From assembly GCF_014904705.1 (NCBI RefSeq), contig NZ_JACZCQ010000003.1:248001-312000 (forward strand): a stretch of DNA of 64,000 nt, written 5' to 3'. Under the pieces are notes generated by a model, which was not told the origin of the DNA, made no database searches, and saw only the letters and a list, made by a program, of their open reading frames with translations. Of the stretch, positions 55,559-64,000 are shown one piece after another; within the stretch, counting starts at the first letter, position 1; every line of letters starts with the position of its first letter. Origin of the DNA: Nisaea sediminum. GTDB lineage: Bacteria; Pseudomonadota; Alphaproteobacteria; Thalassobaculales; Thalassobaculaceae. Made by a program: the position numbers and the translations under genes.

Positions 55559-56638
55559 CTATTCCCCGGTCCCGCATAATCCGTGGATCAACCGGTGAAC
55601 GAACCGCAATTTTCCCACGGCTGCAGGTGCCAAAACAAAGGGGTAGAGATCGGGCTGCCCCATGCTTTGGTTGAGAGAGTTGACCGCATAAGTGAGCGGA
55701 TACCAAGCCGCCATCAAAGCATCGAAGTCCCGACCTTCGTAGGGATCGAAGTCGATTTCCATCTCTAGAACTGGATGACGGCCGGCCGTCGCCCGCACGC
55801 GGACCCCGAAGCTCGCCGCGGTCTCCAGAGTGTCCACGATATGCATGTAGTGCGCCCAGCTTTCTGCGAAGTCTTCCCAAGGGTGGGCTCCCGCATAACA
55901 GCTGACATATTGTTCCTGCCAGTTTAGCCGGGGTCCATTTCGGTAGTGCGAGTCCAATGCCTTTACGTAGTCTTGGCGCTCGTCGCCAAACACCGCTCGG
56001 AAGGCCCGATGCCGGGCTTCGTCGTGGACGAGCCGCTCCCAGTAGTAATGGCCGATCTCATGGCGAAAATGACCGAGGAGAGTTCGGTATGGCTCCAGCA
56101 TATCCTGCCGATTACGCTCGCGTTCGGCAGGGTCGGCCTCCGCGATATCGATGGTGATCACACCCGCGGCATGTCCTGTTGATACCTGCGACTGTGCCTG
56201 AAATGAGTCGTCAGGACCGGCCAGGAAATCGAAGGCAAGCCCGCGCTCAGGATCTGAGAACCGGCTTGAAAGCGGCAGTCTGAAACGAATCAGGCCATAG
56301 ACAAGATTGTGCTTTGCCGACTCCAAACGCCGCCAGAGCAGACGATTGCGAGGCGAGTCGAGATCGGGGATTGTCCGATTGAGCTCGCACGCGCGACAGA
56401 AGACGTTCTTGCTGGCGGCGGGAACGAGCCAGTTGCACGCATTATGAGCAGCGTTAGCGCAAAACCTGAAGCATTCGCCCGGCATTGCCAACGCACGCCA
56501 AGTTTCGCCGCCGGCCCGGGTCAGCGCACTCAATGTCACCTGCTCCGCGAGGTAACCCAGCAGATGGCCACAGCGCTCGCACAACGTGTTCTCAAAATAA
56601 AGACGCTGGCCGCAATTTTGGCATTCGAACAGCTTCAT
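55559..56638 (-). CDS. Zinc-binding metallopeptidase (COG4307/DUF2248-like)
   Basis: A 359-aa protein: an N-terminal zinc ribbon (FECQNCGQRLYFENTLCERC) and a metallopeptidase-like centre with HFRHEIGHYYWERL, an HExxH motif, near residue 196. Such proteins in Rhizobiales occur beside transglutaminase-type genes; one is at 60109. Catalytic activity is not shown. Confidence 0.87.
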   Translation of the reverse strand: MKLFECQNCGQRLYFENTLCERCGHLLGYLAEQVTLSALTRAGGETWRALAMPGECFRFCANAAHNACNWLVPAASKNVFCRACELNRTIPDLDSPRNRLLWRRLESAKHNLVYGLIRFRLPLSSRFSDPERGLAFDFLAGPDDSFQAQSQVSTGHAAGVITIDIAEADPAERERNRQDMLEPYRTLLGHFRHEIGHYYWERLVHDEARHRAFRAVFGDERQDYVKALDSHYRNGPRLNWQEQYVSCYAGAHPWEDFAESWAHYMHIVDTLETAASFGVRVRATAGRHPVLEMEIDFDPYEGRDFDALMAAWYPLTYAVNSLNQSMGQPDLYPFVLAPAAVGKLRFVHRLIHGLCGTGE

Positions 56639-56819
56639 ATATGTGACTCACCCCAGGCGAGCTTACGCATACGATACGGCATGGATGAAAATCCGACGCG
56701 ATAAATTAATATATTTCTCAAAATTTATCCGCCCTGAAACGAATATCATCTTTTTCAACAACTTTAATTACTTAATATACTTAAAAAAACAAAACGCTAC
56801 ACATAAGAAATTTTCCAAC

Positions 56820-56850
56820 TTGATTTTCACGAATACATGACCATTTATTT
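56820..56850 (+). promoter_or_regulatory. Promoter-like TTGATT-N15-CCATTTATTT (copy B)
   Basis: TTGATT at 56820, then 15 bp, then CCATTTATTT at 56841; same spacing as copy A. The distance from CCATTTATTT to the ATG (54 bp) also agrees with copy A (53 bp). Confidence 0.6.
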
Positions 56851-56853
56851 GAA

Positions 56854-56875
56854 GGCAGGTAAATTTTTACCCGCC
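56854..56875 (+). promoter_or_regulatory. Leader hairpin B, GGCAGGTAA-N4-TTACCCGCC
   Basis: A stem of nine positions with one A/C mismatch around ATTT, 20 bp before the ATG at 56895. Corresponds to hairpin A with compensating base changes. Confidence 0.55.
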
Positions 56876-56894
56876 AGACCCGAAAGGGGTTCCA

Positions 56895-57041
56895 ATGTCC
56901 TACAAGAATTTCTCCGCATCGCAGGTCGCTCCCAGCAACGACAAGTCGGACGAGGAAAAGAAGACCGCTACCGACGACAGCGCGCCGGTTGCCGCCCCCG
57001 TGACGAATCCCGCCGAGGCCGCGCCTGCGAAAAAGGCATAA
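56895..57041 (+). CDS. Small Lys/Ala/Pro-rich protein, paralogue of the one at 54243
   Basis: A 48-aa protein beginning MSYKNFSASQVAPSND and ending NPAEAAPAKKA. Like its paralogue it is polar and probably disordered. A GGGG ribosome binding site precedes the ATG. Function unknown. Confidence 0.65.
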   Translation: MSYKNFSASQVAPSNDKSDEEKKTATDDSAPVAAPVTNPAEAAPAKKA

Positions 57042-57116
57042 CCCCACCGGAACGGAGGGGTCCTTCCCCTCCGTCTCTGTGCGCACATCGACAGCACCGG
57101 TGGCCGGGGGTTCCCG

Positions 57117-57407
57117 ATGACCTTACGCACGACGAAATCGACAGTGACCTTCGAGAACTTCTTTGTTCTCGGTGACTTCAAGGAGACCTTTCCGCCGGGC
57201 ACTTACGAGGTGGAAACCGACGAGGAACTTCTGGAAGGCCCTTCATTCAGTGCCTATCGCAGAACCAAGACGCTGATCTACCTGCCCGCCGAAGCTGGAC
57301 ATCCAGGCTCGACGCGAACTCTGGAGATTGATTATGCGGCTCTGGACGACGCCCTCAGGCGCGACGCCGGGTCGGGCGCGGCGCCAAATCCGCGAATAGC
57401 CGGCTGA
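57117..57407 (+). CDS. Small conserved hypothetical protein
   Basis: A 96-aa protein starting MTLRTTKSTVTFENFFVLGD, then FPPGTYEVETDEELLEGPSF and YRRTKTLIYLPA. Proteins of this form are common in Rhizobiales; function unknown. Probably in one unit with the small gene before it. Confidence 0.75.
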   Translation: MTLRTTKSTVTFENFFVLGDFKETFPPGTYEVETDEELLEGPSFSAYRRTKTLIYLPAEAGHPGSTRTLEIDYAALDDALRRDAGSGAAPNPRIAG

Positions 57408-57564
57408 GCAACCCGGAGTCCGGGATCCGGGATCCGGGATATTGACCCTGGGATATTTGCATGGATGACCGTGCCCCAGTCGGCAGTTGTTGCGCTTCGA
57501 CGGCGTTTCAGACGCAGGGTTCCGCAATCAGGCCAGACACCAATTCCAAATAGGATTTCCGGAC

Positions 57565-58629
57565 ATGCCGAACCAGAACAATGGCGGGGAGCCGAACGGC
57601 CCCTGGGGCAACAAAGCCAGGCCCGACGCCGATATCGACGACATGATCCGGCAAGGACAGGATCGCCTCAGACAGATGATCCCGAGCGGCGGCCCGCGAA
57701 CGCCCGTCATGATCGCGCTTGTCGCGCTGCTCGGATGGGGCGCCTGGTCCGCTTACTACACCGTCCCGAGCGACTCTGTCGCGGTCGTGCAGCGTTTCGG
57801 AAAATATTTTAAAGAAGTTCCACCGGGCCTGCATTTCAAGCTGCCGCTCGGTATCGACGCAACAACCATCGTCCCGGTCAAACGCCAGCTGAAGCAGGAA
57901 TTCGGATTCTCCACACCGGGCGCAAGCGATCCAAACCAGAGCCCCCGCCCCCGCGAGACGAAACGCGAAACGCAGATGGTGACCGGCGATCTCAATGCAG
58001 CGCTGGTCGAATGGGTTATCCAGTATCGGATATCGAACCCTCAGAACTTCTTGTTCGAGGTTCGGGACCCAAGCGAAACGCTGCGATATGTCTCCGAGTC
58101 CGTCATGCGTGAAGTGGTGGGCGACCGTACTGTCGATGAGGTCATTACCATCGGCCGGCAGGGGATCGAAATCGAGGCGCTGACGAAAATGCAGGCGCTT
58201 GCGACCAAATACGCAATGGGTATCAGCATCGACCAGGTCCAGCTGAAGAACATCAATCCCCCCGAGCCGGTGCAGGACTCCTTCAACGAGGTCAACCAGG
58301 CCCAGCAGGAAAAGGAGAAGCTCATCAACGAGGCCCGCCGGGACTACAACAAGGTCATTCCGCTGGCCGAGGGCGAGAAAGACCAGCGTATTCGCGAGGC
58401 CGATGGATACCGCCTGAAACGGATAAACGAGGCGGAGGGCGATGTCGCGCGCTTCAGCGCCTTGCTAACGGAATACGAAAAGGCGCCCGAAGTCACACGC
58501 CGGCGCATCTATGTCGAGACCCTGCAGGACGTCATGCCCGGGCTTCGCTCGAAAATCATCGTCGACGAACAGGCGCGGAGCATTCTGCCGCTGCTGAATC
58601 TCGACGTACCGCAGGGACAGAAACCATGA
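57565..58629 (+). CDS. hflK: FtsH modulator HflK
   Basis: A 354-aa SPFH-domain membrane protein. A polar N-terminus is followed by one TM helix (VMIALVALLGWGAWSAYYTV, near residue 55) and the SPFH domain. HflK and HflC form a large periplasmic cage that binds FtsH. The ATG at 57565 starts the family pattern MPNQNNGGEPNGPWGN; the gene overlaps hflC by four bases (ATGA). Confidence 0.94.
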   Translation: MPNQNNGGEPNGPWGNKARPDADIDDMIRQGQDRLRQMIPSGGPRTPVMIALVALLGWGAWSAYYTVPSDSVAVVQRFGKYFKEVPPGLHFKLPLGIDATTIVPVKRQLKQEFGFSTPGASDPNQSPRPRETKRETQMVTGDLNAALVEWVIQYRISNPQNFLFEVRDPSETLRYVSESVMREVVGDRTVDEVITIGRQGIEIEALTKMQALATKYAMGISIDQVQLKNINPPEPVQDSFNEVNQAQQEKEKLINEARRDYNKVIPLAEGEKDQRIREADGYRLKRINEAEGDVARFSALLTEYEKAPEVTRRRIYVETLQDVMPGLRSKIIVDEQARSILPLLNLDVPQGQKP

Positions 58630-59648
58630 AAAAAGGCGCACTCATCGCCGCGGCCGGTCTGCTTGCGGTCGGAGCCTATGTTTCGAGCAACGCACTCTAC
58701 ACGGTGAGCGAGGTCGAGCAGGCGATCGTCACCCAGTTCGGCAAGCCGGTCGGTGAACCCGTCACGACGGCGGGCCTGAAGGTCAAGATCCCCTTCATCC
58801 AGGACATCAATCCGATCGACCGGCGTATTCTCGAGTGGGACGGCAATCCGTCCGACATGCCAACCAAGGACAAGCTCTACATTTCCGTGGACCTGTTCGC
58901 CCGCTGGCGCATTACAGACCCTCTGCAGTATTTCCTTCGTTTGCAAGACGAGCGCAGCGCGCAATCCCGTCTCGACGACATTCTCGGTAGCGAGACCCGG
59001 AATGCCGTCGCAAAACATGAGCTAATCGAGATCATCCGCACGACCAGAGACCGCGTTCCCCTGCGCGACACGCTCCTGTCGGAGGAGGAGCGCAAACAGG
59101 ACATCGGCTCGCTGGTGCCTATCCAGAAGGGGCGCAAACTGGTCGAGGAAGAGATTTATGCCGCCGCGGCCGAGAAGGTTCTAGTGTTCGGCATCGAGCT
59201 TCTCGATATCCGCTTCAAGCGGATCAACTACAACGAAAGCGTCCGGCCCAAGATCTACGACCGCATGATCAGCGAACGCAGGCAGATCGCGGAACGCTTC
59301 CTCTCGGAAGGAAATGGCGAGGCCGCCAGGATCCGCGGCAACCGCGTTCGCGACCTGAACAAGATCCAGTCCGAGGCCTATCGTGCCGTCGAGGAGATCC
59401 GCGGCAAGGCAGACGCCAAGGCAACCGAGATCTATGCCTCCGCCTACAACCGGAGCCCAGCCTCGGTCGGCTTCTACGAATTCACCCGCACCATGCAGGC
59501 CTACAAGGCGATGATTTCGTCGAACACGACCATCATCCTTTCAACGGACAGCGAGCTGTTCAAATTCCTGAAGGGCATGGATCCGGACGGCGCAGTTGAC
59601 ATGCCGGAAGAGCTGCCGGGCGAGAGCAAGGTCGTGCGAAGTCCCTGA
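58626..59648 (+). CDS. hflC: FtsH modulator HflC
   Basis: A 340-aa SPFH protein with an N-terminal membrane helix (ALIAAAGLLAVGAYVSSNAL) and conserved SPFH segments EVEQAIVTQFGKPVG and ERRQIAERFLSEGNGEAARI. Works with HflK. A different FtsH-type protease gene lies at 31164 in this window. Longer than Escherichia HflC by a C-terminal tail. Confidence 0.94.
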   Translation: MKKGALIAAAGLLAVGAYVSSNALYTVSEVEQAIVTQFGKPVGEPVTTAGLKVKIPFIQDINPIDRRILEWDGNPSDMPTKDKLYISVDLFARWRITDPLQYFLRLQDERSAQSRLDDILGSETRNAVAKHELIEIIRTTRDRVPLRDTLLSEEERKQDIGSLVPIQKGRKLVEEEIYAAAAEKVLVFGIELLDIRFKRINYNESVRPKIYDRMISERRQIAERFLSEGNGEAARIRGNRVRDLNKIQSEAYRAVEEIRGKADAKATEIYASAYNRSPASVGFYEFTRTMQAYKAMISSNTTIILSTDSELFKFLKGMDPDGAVDMPEELPGESKVVRSP

Positions 59649-59671
59649 GCCTCCACCGGAGATTTCCCCAC

Positions 59672-59989
59672 ATGGAAGATGATCCTGTCGATCTTGACGA
59701 CCGCCGCAGCACCGAAGGACTGATGGCGACGAACATCCGGCGGCATTCGCTGAAGGACGACCTGGCGGATCAGGAAATGACGCGCCTCCGTCATGAGGAA
59801 CTCGAGGCACAAATGCAGGCGACGCCCGCCGAGACATGGCCGGCCGCCGCCTTGAAAGCCCAGTACCTGATACGGCTCTATGCCCGGACCCGTGAGGCCG
59901 GCGATCCTCGCCACCAGAAGCTCATCGAGCGGGTCCTCGGCGATTTCGCCCGACTGATGGAAAAATCGGACCAAGGGAACGAGTCCTAG
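59672..59989 (+). CDS. Hypothetical helical protein
   Basis: A 105-aa protein, highly charged and mainly helical (SLKDDLADQEMTRLRHEELE, then KAQYLIRLYARTREAGD). I do not recognise the family. It follows hflC by 23 bp and may be cotranscribed. Confidence 0.6.
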   Translation: MEDDPVDLDDRRSTEGLMATNIRRHSLKDDLADQEMTRLRHEELEAQMQATPAETWPAAALKAQYLIRLYARTREAGDPRHQKLIERVLGDFARLMEKSDQGNES

Positions 59990-60108
59990 CAAACGCGTGC
60001 TATCCGTCGCCCCCGTAGACGGGGCAACGGCACAAGGCGGCTGCCTTGCATATTTTCACGGATCCGCCACACGACGCCGCCCCGTCGAAGCAGAACAGGA
60101 AACGCTTC

Positions 60109-61002
60109 ATGCTCATTCGCATCGGCTTTGAAATCCAGATCGATTGCCCAAAGCCGACCCCTATGCTTCTTGCGCTTCATCCGAACCCGGAAATCAAATT
60201 GCGGATCATCGGATCGGATCGCATCCGCGCGGAACCCGGCCTGCGGATCGACGAATATGCCGACGCGTACGGCAACCGCTGCGCCCGAATCGAGGCGCCG
60301 GCAGGTAAAACGACCCTGTGGTCGGACTGTGTTGTGGAAGATGACGGAGAACCCGATGTCTTCGACTGGAATGCCCGTCAGTCCGAAATCATGGATCTTC
60401 CAGCGGATACCCTCACCTATCTGACCGCGAGCCGATATTGCGAAAGCGATGAACTCGCCGAGACGGCCTGGAGACTGTTCGGCACCACGCCACCTGGCTG
60501 GGCACGTGTGCAGGCGATCTCGAACTGGGTGCACAACAATGTCGTCTTCGGATATCGATTTGGCCGCCCGACCAAGACCGCGATGGATGTCTTCCGCGAG
60601 GGAACCGGCGTCTGCCGCGATTTTGCACACCTGTTCATCGCGCTCTGCCGAGCAATGAACATACCGGCCCGGTATGCGAGCGGCTATCTCAGCGACATTG
60701 GAGCGAAAGCCGACGGCGCGGGCGATTTTTGTGCCTGGGCGGAGGTTTTTCTGGAAGGACGCTGGTACGCATTCGACCCCAGACACAATACCCCCCGAAT
60801 AGGGCGCATTCTCATGGTGCGGGGGCACGATGCCGCCGACGTGGCGATGATTACGGCGTTCGGTAACTATCTGCTGACGCACCTCAAGGTCTGGACCGAT
60901 GAAATTGATCGCACCCTGTCAGAAGACGAGGTGCACAAACTCCTCGAGACGCCAACCGCCGGCGACGCCCTGGTCCTGGGGCCGGCGCGCGGGATCAGCT
61001 AG
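60109..61002 (+). CDS. Transglutaminase-like family protein
   Basis: A 297-aa protein of the transglutaminase-like superfamily. The catalytic segment GVCRDFAHLFIALCRAMNIP contains the Cys, WAEVFLEGRWYAFDP the His and Asp. Likely a cysteine peptidase or amide-modifying enzyme; these proteins accompany zinc metallopeptidase genes such as that at 55559. The ATG at 60109 was chosen because the domain begins at once. Confidence 0.88.
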   Translation: MLIRIGFEIQIDCPKPTPMLLALHPNPEIKLRIIGSDRIRAEPGLRIDEYADAYGNRCARIEAPAGKTTLWSDCVVEDDGEPDVFDWNARQSEIMDLPADTLTYLTASRYCESDELAETAWRLFGTTPPGWARVQAISNWVHNNVVFGYRFGRPTKTAMDVFREGTGVCRDFAHLFIALCRAMNIPARYASGYLSDIGAKADGAGDFCAWAEVFLEGRWYAFDPRHNTPRIGRILMVRGHDAADVAMITAFGNYLLTHLKVWTDEIDRTLSEDEVHKLLETPTAGDALVLGPARGIS

Positions 61003-61394
61003 TCTCGGCGATGCGCAACGTCTGCCGTGCCGCGTCCCGGCAAGCCACAGCATAGACGACGGGGCCCGGACAACTCGTTCATTCGAGAGCGACATCGAGT
61101 TGTGTTGCGGGATCGGTCAATTGCGAAACTCCGTTCCGCAAATTGCAAATTCTCAAATTATCTTGTTGACCTCGGAACGAGCGCATCCAAAAATCGGCAC
61201 CAATCAAAGGGGACCGCAACGACGGTTTCCCGATAACAACATTCGGTTCGAAAACGGTTATCCGCGGTAAACGCGGGGGCTGCGGGCCGGGACGGACAGG
61301 GAGGTGGCGCTTGTTTCGCAAGAGCCCGGGTGTATCCGAAATCTCAGACTGTTCGCCCCTGCCCGGTTTCCGGACCGCGTATTAGGGATGGAAC
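61003..61394. other. Intergenic region before the acyl-CoA synthetase gene
   Basis: Mixed composition with a more AT-rich centre about 61120-61250. No gene or RNA is supported. Presumably contains the promoter of the synthetase/ABC transporter unit. Confidence 0.5.
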
Positions 61395-63326
61395 ATGGCG
61401 TACGAGTACCCGGATCCTTCGGTCTACGACACGTTGCCGAAGCTGCTGCGTTTCAATGCGGAACGTCATCCGACAGAAGTGGCCCTGCGCGAAAAGGATT
61501 ACGGGGTCTGGACCGAATTCACCTGGGCCGACTACCAGGAACGCGTCCGTAACCTCGCCCTTGCGCTGCACGAAGCGGGACTACAGAAGGGCGACGTCTT
61601 CGCGATCATCGGCGACAACAACGTGGACTGGATCTGCGCCGAGCTCGCGGCCCAGTCCGTCGGCGCCATGACCATCGGCTTCTACCGCGACGTGCTCGAG
61701 GACGAGATCGCCTATCTCGCCGGCTACAGCCAGGCGAAGATGGCCTATGCCGAGGATCAGGAACAGGTCGACAAGTTCCTCGCCCTCGGCGACCGGGCCG
61801 ATTCGATCCAGAAGATCATCTATTCCGACCCGCGCGGGATGCGGAAATTCGACGATCCACGCATCGTCTCCTTCAACGATCTGGTGGCCCGCGGCGCGGA
61901 GATCCACGCGAAGTCTCCGGAGCTCTACGACCAGCTGGTCGACGCGGTGACCGGCGAGGATGTCGCGATCCTCTGCACAACCTCCGGCACCACCTCCAAT
62001 CCGAAACTGGCGGAGCTGCCGCACGGCAATTTCGTGCGTCACACCCAGCTCTACCTGAAGCACGACCCGAAGGACTCGACGGACGAATATGTCTCCGTGC
62101 TGCCCATGCCCTGGATCATGGAACAGGTCTATACCCTCGGTTTCGGCCTCAATTCCCGCATGAAGGTGAGTTTCCCCGAGAACGAGGAAACCGCGATGAG
62201 CGACATGCGCGAGATCGGCCCGACCTTCCTGTTGCTGGCACCGCGCGTGCTCGAGCAGATCGCCGCCGACATGCGCGCCCGTGTGATGGATGCCGGCGCG
62301 CTGACGCAGTGGATCTTCGAGAAAGGCGTCGCGCTCGGTACCGAGGCGGTCGAGCGTGGGAACCGCTCATGGTTCGCCGACACCATGCTGTTCGGCGCGC
62401 TGCGCGACCGGCTCGGCTTCTCCAACGTCCGCTCGGCCGCAACCGGCGGCGCGGCAATGGGCCCCGAGACCTTCAAGCTCTTCCTCGCCATGGGCGTGCC
62501 CCTGAAACAGCTCTACGGACAGACCGAACTGCTCGGCGCCTACACCTTGCAGGACGGTGAGGAAATCGACGTCGACACGGTCGGCGTGCCGTTCGAGGGC
62601 TGCGAGGTGAAGATCATCGACGCCGACAGCGACGGCGTCGGCGAGATCGTGACCCGCCATCCCAACATGTTCCGTGGCTTCTACAAAAACGCCGAGGCCA
62701 CGAAGGCGGACATGAAGGACGGCTGGATGCATACCGGCGATGCCGGTTTCTTCGACGACAAGGGCCGGCTGACGGTGATCGATCGGGTGAAGGATATCGC
62801 CCAGACCCGAACCGGAACGAAATTCTCGCCGCAATATATCGAGAACAAGCTGAAGTTCTCCCCCTATATCGGCGAGGCGGTGATTCTCGGCGCCGGCCAG
62901 GATTACCTGACGGCGATCATCTGCGTGCGTTTCTCCATCGTCTCGAAATGGGCCGAGAAAGCGCGCATTCCCTTCACCTCCTACACCAACCTCTCGGACC
63001 GGCCGGAGATCTACGAACTGATCCGGGGCGAAATCGCGCATGTGAACGAGAGTCTTCCGGAAACCCAGAGAATCCGGAAATTCCTCCTTCTTTACAAGGA
63101 GTTGGATGCTGACGACGGCGAACTCACCCGGACCCGCAAGGTGCGGCGTAGCGTGATTTCCGAACGCTACGGTCCGATCATCGAAGCGCTCTACGGCAAC
63201 GGCGACCGGGCAGAGATGAATTCCGAAGTGACCTTCGAGGATGGCCGCAAGGGCAACATCCAGGCGTCGATGAAAATCATGGATTTGGACGGCGCTGCGG
63301 CGCCGGCGTTGAAAAAGGCAGGCTGA
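61395..63326 (+). CDS. AMP-binding acyl-CoA synthetase
   Basis: A 643-aa adenylate-forming enzyme of the long-chain fatty acid/aryl CoA ligase type. The ATP motif TSGTTSNPKLAELPHG, the YGQTELLGAYTLQDG segment, and GWMHTGDAGFFDDKGRLTVIDRVKD are visible. It activates a carboxylic acid with ATP and joins CoA. Close coupling to a branched-chain-type ABC transporter (3 bp) suggests the acid is imported by that transporter. Confidence 0.92.
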   Translation: MAYEYPDPSVYDTLPKLLRFNAERHPTEVALREKDYGVWTEFTWADYQERVRNLALALHEAGLQKGDVFAIIGDNNVDWICAELAAQSVGAMTIGFYRDVLEDEIAYLAGYSQAKMAYAEDQEQVDKFLALGDRADSIQKIIYSDPRGMRKFDDPRIVSFNDLVARGAEIHAKSPELYDQLVDAVTGEDVAILCTTSGTTSNPKLAELPHGNFVRHTQLYLKHDPKDSTDEYVSVLPMPWIMEQVYTLGFGLNSRMKVSFPENEETAMSDMREIGPTFLLLAPRVLEQIAADMRARVMDAGALTQWIFEKGVALGTEAVERGNRSWFADTMLFGALRDRLGFSNVRSAATGGAAMGPETFKLFLAMGVPLKQLYGQTELLGAYTLQDGEEIDVDTVGVPFEGCEVKIIDADSDGVGEIVTRHPNMFRGFYKNAEATKADMKDGWMHTGDAGFFDDKGRLTVIDRVKDIAQTRTGTKFSPQYIENKLKFSPYIGEAVILGAGQDYLTAIICVRFSIVSKWAEKARIPFTSYTNLSDRPEIYELIRGEIAHVNESLPETQRIRKFLLLYKELDADDGELTRTRKVRRSVISERYGPIIEALYGNGDRAEMNSEVTFEDGRKGNIQASMKIMDLDGAAAPALKKAG

Positions 63327-63329
63327 CCC

Positions 63330-64000
63330 GTGGCAGAAGCACAAATCATGGAGACCGGCGGAAACACTTATTCCTCCGGACTTGTGGATACGCGAACCAT
63401 CGGCGATCCCATCCTCAGCGTCGAAAACATCGTGGTGAAGTTCGGCGGCGTGACCGCCATCAACGATGTCAGCTTCGATGTCCGCGAAGGCGAGATCCGC
63501 GCCATCATCGGCCCGAACGGCGCCGGCAAGTCCTCGATGCTCAACGTCCTGAACGGCTTCTACAAGCCGCGCTCGGGCAAGATCAATTTTGCCGGTCAAT
63601 CCTTCCCGGCGATGGATCCCTATTTCGCGGCGTCGAACGGGATTGCCCGGACTTTCCAGAACATCGCGCTGTTCCGCGGCATGAGCACGCTCGACAATCT
63701 GATGACCGGGCGCATGCTGAAGATGAAGAGGAACTTCTTCTGGCAATGCCTCTATTTCGGGCCGGCCCAGAAGGAGGAGCTCGAAAACCGCGCGCATGTC
63801 GAGCGGGTGATCGACTTCCTCGAGATCGCCGCGCTCCGCCGGACCCCCGTCGGCCGCCTGCCCTACGGGCTGCAGAAGCGGGTCGAACTCGGGCGCGCGC
63901 TCGCGATGGACCCGAAGATCCTGCTGCTCGACGAACCGATGGCCGGCATGAACGTCGAGGAGAAGGAGGACATGTCCCGCTTCATCATCGACGTGAATGA
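63330..64000 (+). CDS. Branched-chain amino-acid-type ABC transporter ATP-binding protein, partial
   Basis: The gene begins with GTG at 63330, 3 bp after the synthetase stop, and runs past the window end. ATPase motifs: GPNGAGKSSMLNVLNGFYKP (Walker A), LDEPMAGMNVEEK (Walker B) and a Q-loop FQNIALFRGMSTLDNL, of the LivG type. Such transporters often move aromatic or fatty-acid-like substrates in alphaproteobacteria when next to CoA ligases. A later ATG at 63348 is possible. Confidence 0.88.
   Translation, partial: MAEAQIMETGGNTYSSGLVDTRTIGDPILSVENIVVKFGGVTAINDVSFDVREGEIRAIIGPNGAGKSSMLNVLNGFYKPRSGKINFAGQSFPAMDPYFAASNGIARTFQNIALFRGMSTLDNLMTGRMLKMKRNFFWQCLYFGPAQKEELENRAHVERVIDFLEIAALRRTPVGRLPYGLQKRVELGRALAMDPKILLLDEPMAGMNVEEKEDMSRFIIDVN

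Overview
The window looks like a chromosomal segment of a GC-rich, probably marine alphaproteobacterium, most likely Rhodospirillales-like. This rests on the DUF1476 ATPase zeta-type protein, the BolA/monothiol glutaredoxin pair downstream of purQL, Rhizobiales/Rhodospirillales-type small proteins, an M24-family DMSP lyase (DddP) and dispersed GTCATCCCG palindromic repeats. No rRNA, tRNA, CRISPR array or integrase was seen.

Layout. 0-5.4 kb: an animal-type haem peroxidase with a 130-aa protein of unknown function, converging on a YcaO gene and a SARP/BTAD-type regulator; a 26-codon ORF with a good ribosome binding site sits directly in front of YcaO, so this may be a small peptide-modification locus. 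5.8-10.9 kb: DUF1476 protein, NRDE protein, TetR regulator, class III aminotransferase and a soluble PAS-PAS chemoreceptor. 11.3-18.1 kb: purine genes purC-purS and purQ-purL, separated by an acetyltransferase and a PAS-GGDEF diguanylate cyclase, then bolA and grxD. 18.1-31.2 kb: mixed metabolism, including MarR/ferredoxin/P450, a DMT exporter, an FAD-linked oxidase, a ComB-like phosphatase, a HupE-like protein with a frame problem, YbaK, a glutamine amidotransferase, dddP, a DUF1223 protein, an SDR and a SHOCT protein. 31.2-39.7 kb: FtsH paralogue and a sulfide/persulfide locus (DUF2892, Crp-family regulator, SulP, DUF442-SQR fusion, metallo-beta-lactamase persulfide-dioxygenase-like protein, 1-Cys peroxiredoxin) whose three promoters share a GTGACTwAGTCAC-type palindrome. 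39.7-43 kb: MFS transporter, luciferase-like oxidoreductase and a small membrane protein.

43.0-46.8 kb is a visibly AT-rich island holding five overlapping minus-strand genes: QueC-like, TGT-like, CD-NTase-like nucleotidyltransferase, SLATT two-TM protein and HhH-GPD/OGG-like protein. This matches the gene content of a type IV CBASS anti-phage operon and is the most remarkable feature of the window. The CD-NTase begins Met-Gly-Gly, which fits the recently reported N-terminal deazaguanylation chemistry of this class.

47-53.7 kb: adenine deaminase, a secreted cytochrome c-like protein, a small basic protein and aconitase, with many dispersed repeats. 54.2-61 kb: a set of small alphaproteobacterial proteins (two duplicated together with promoter and leader hairpin), a zinc metallopeptidase, HflK-HflC and a transglutaminase-like protein. 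61.4-64 kb: an acyl-CoA synthetase followed by the ATP-binding subunit of a branched-chain amino-acid-type ABC transporter, cut by the window end.
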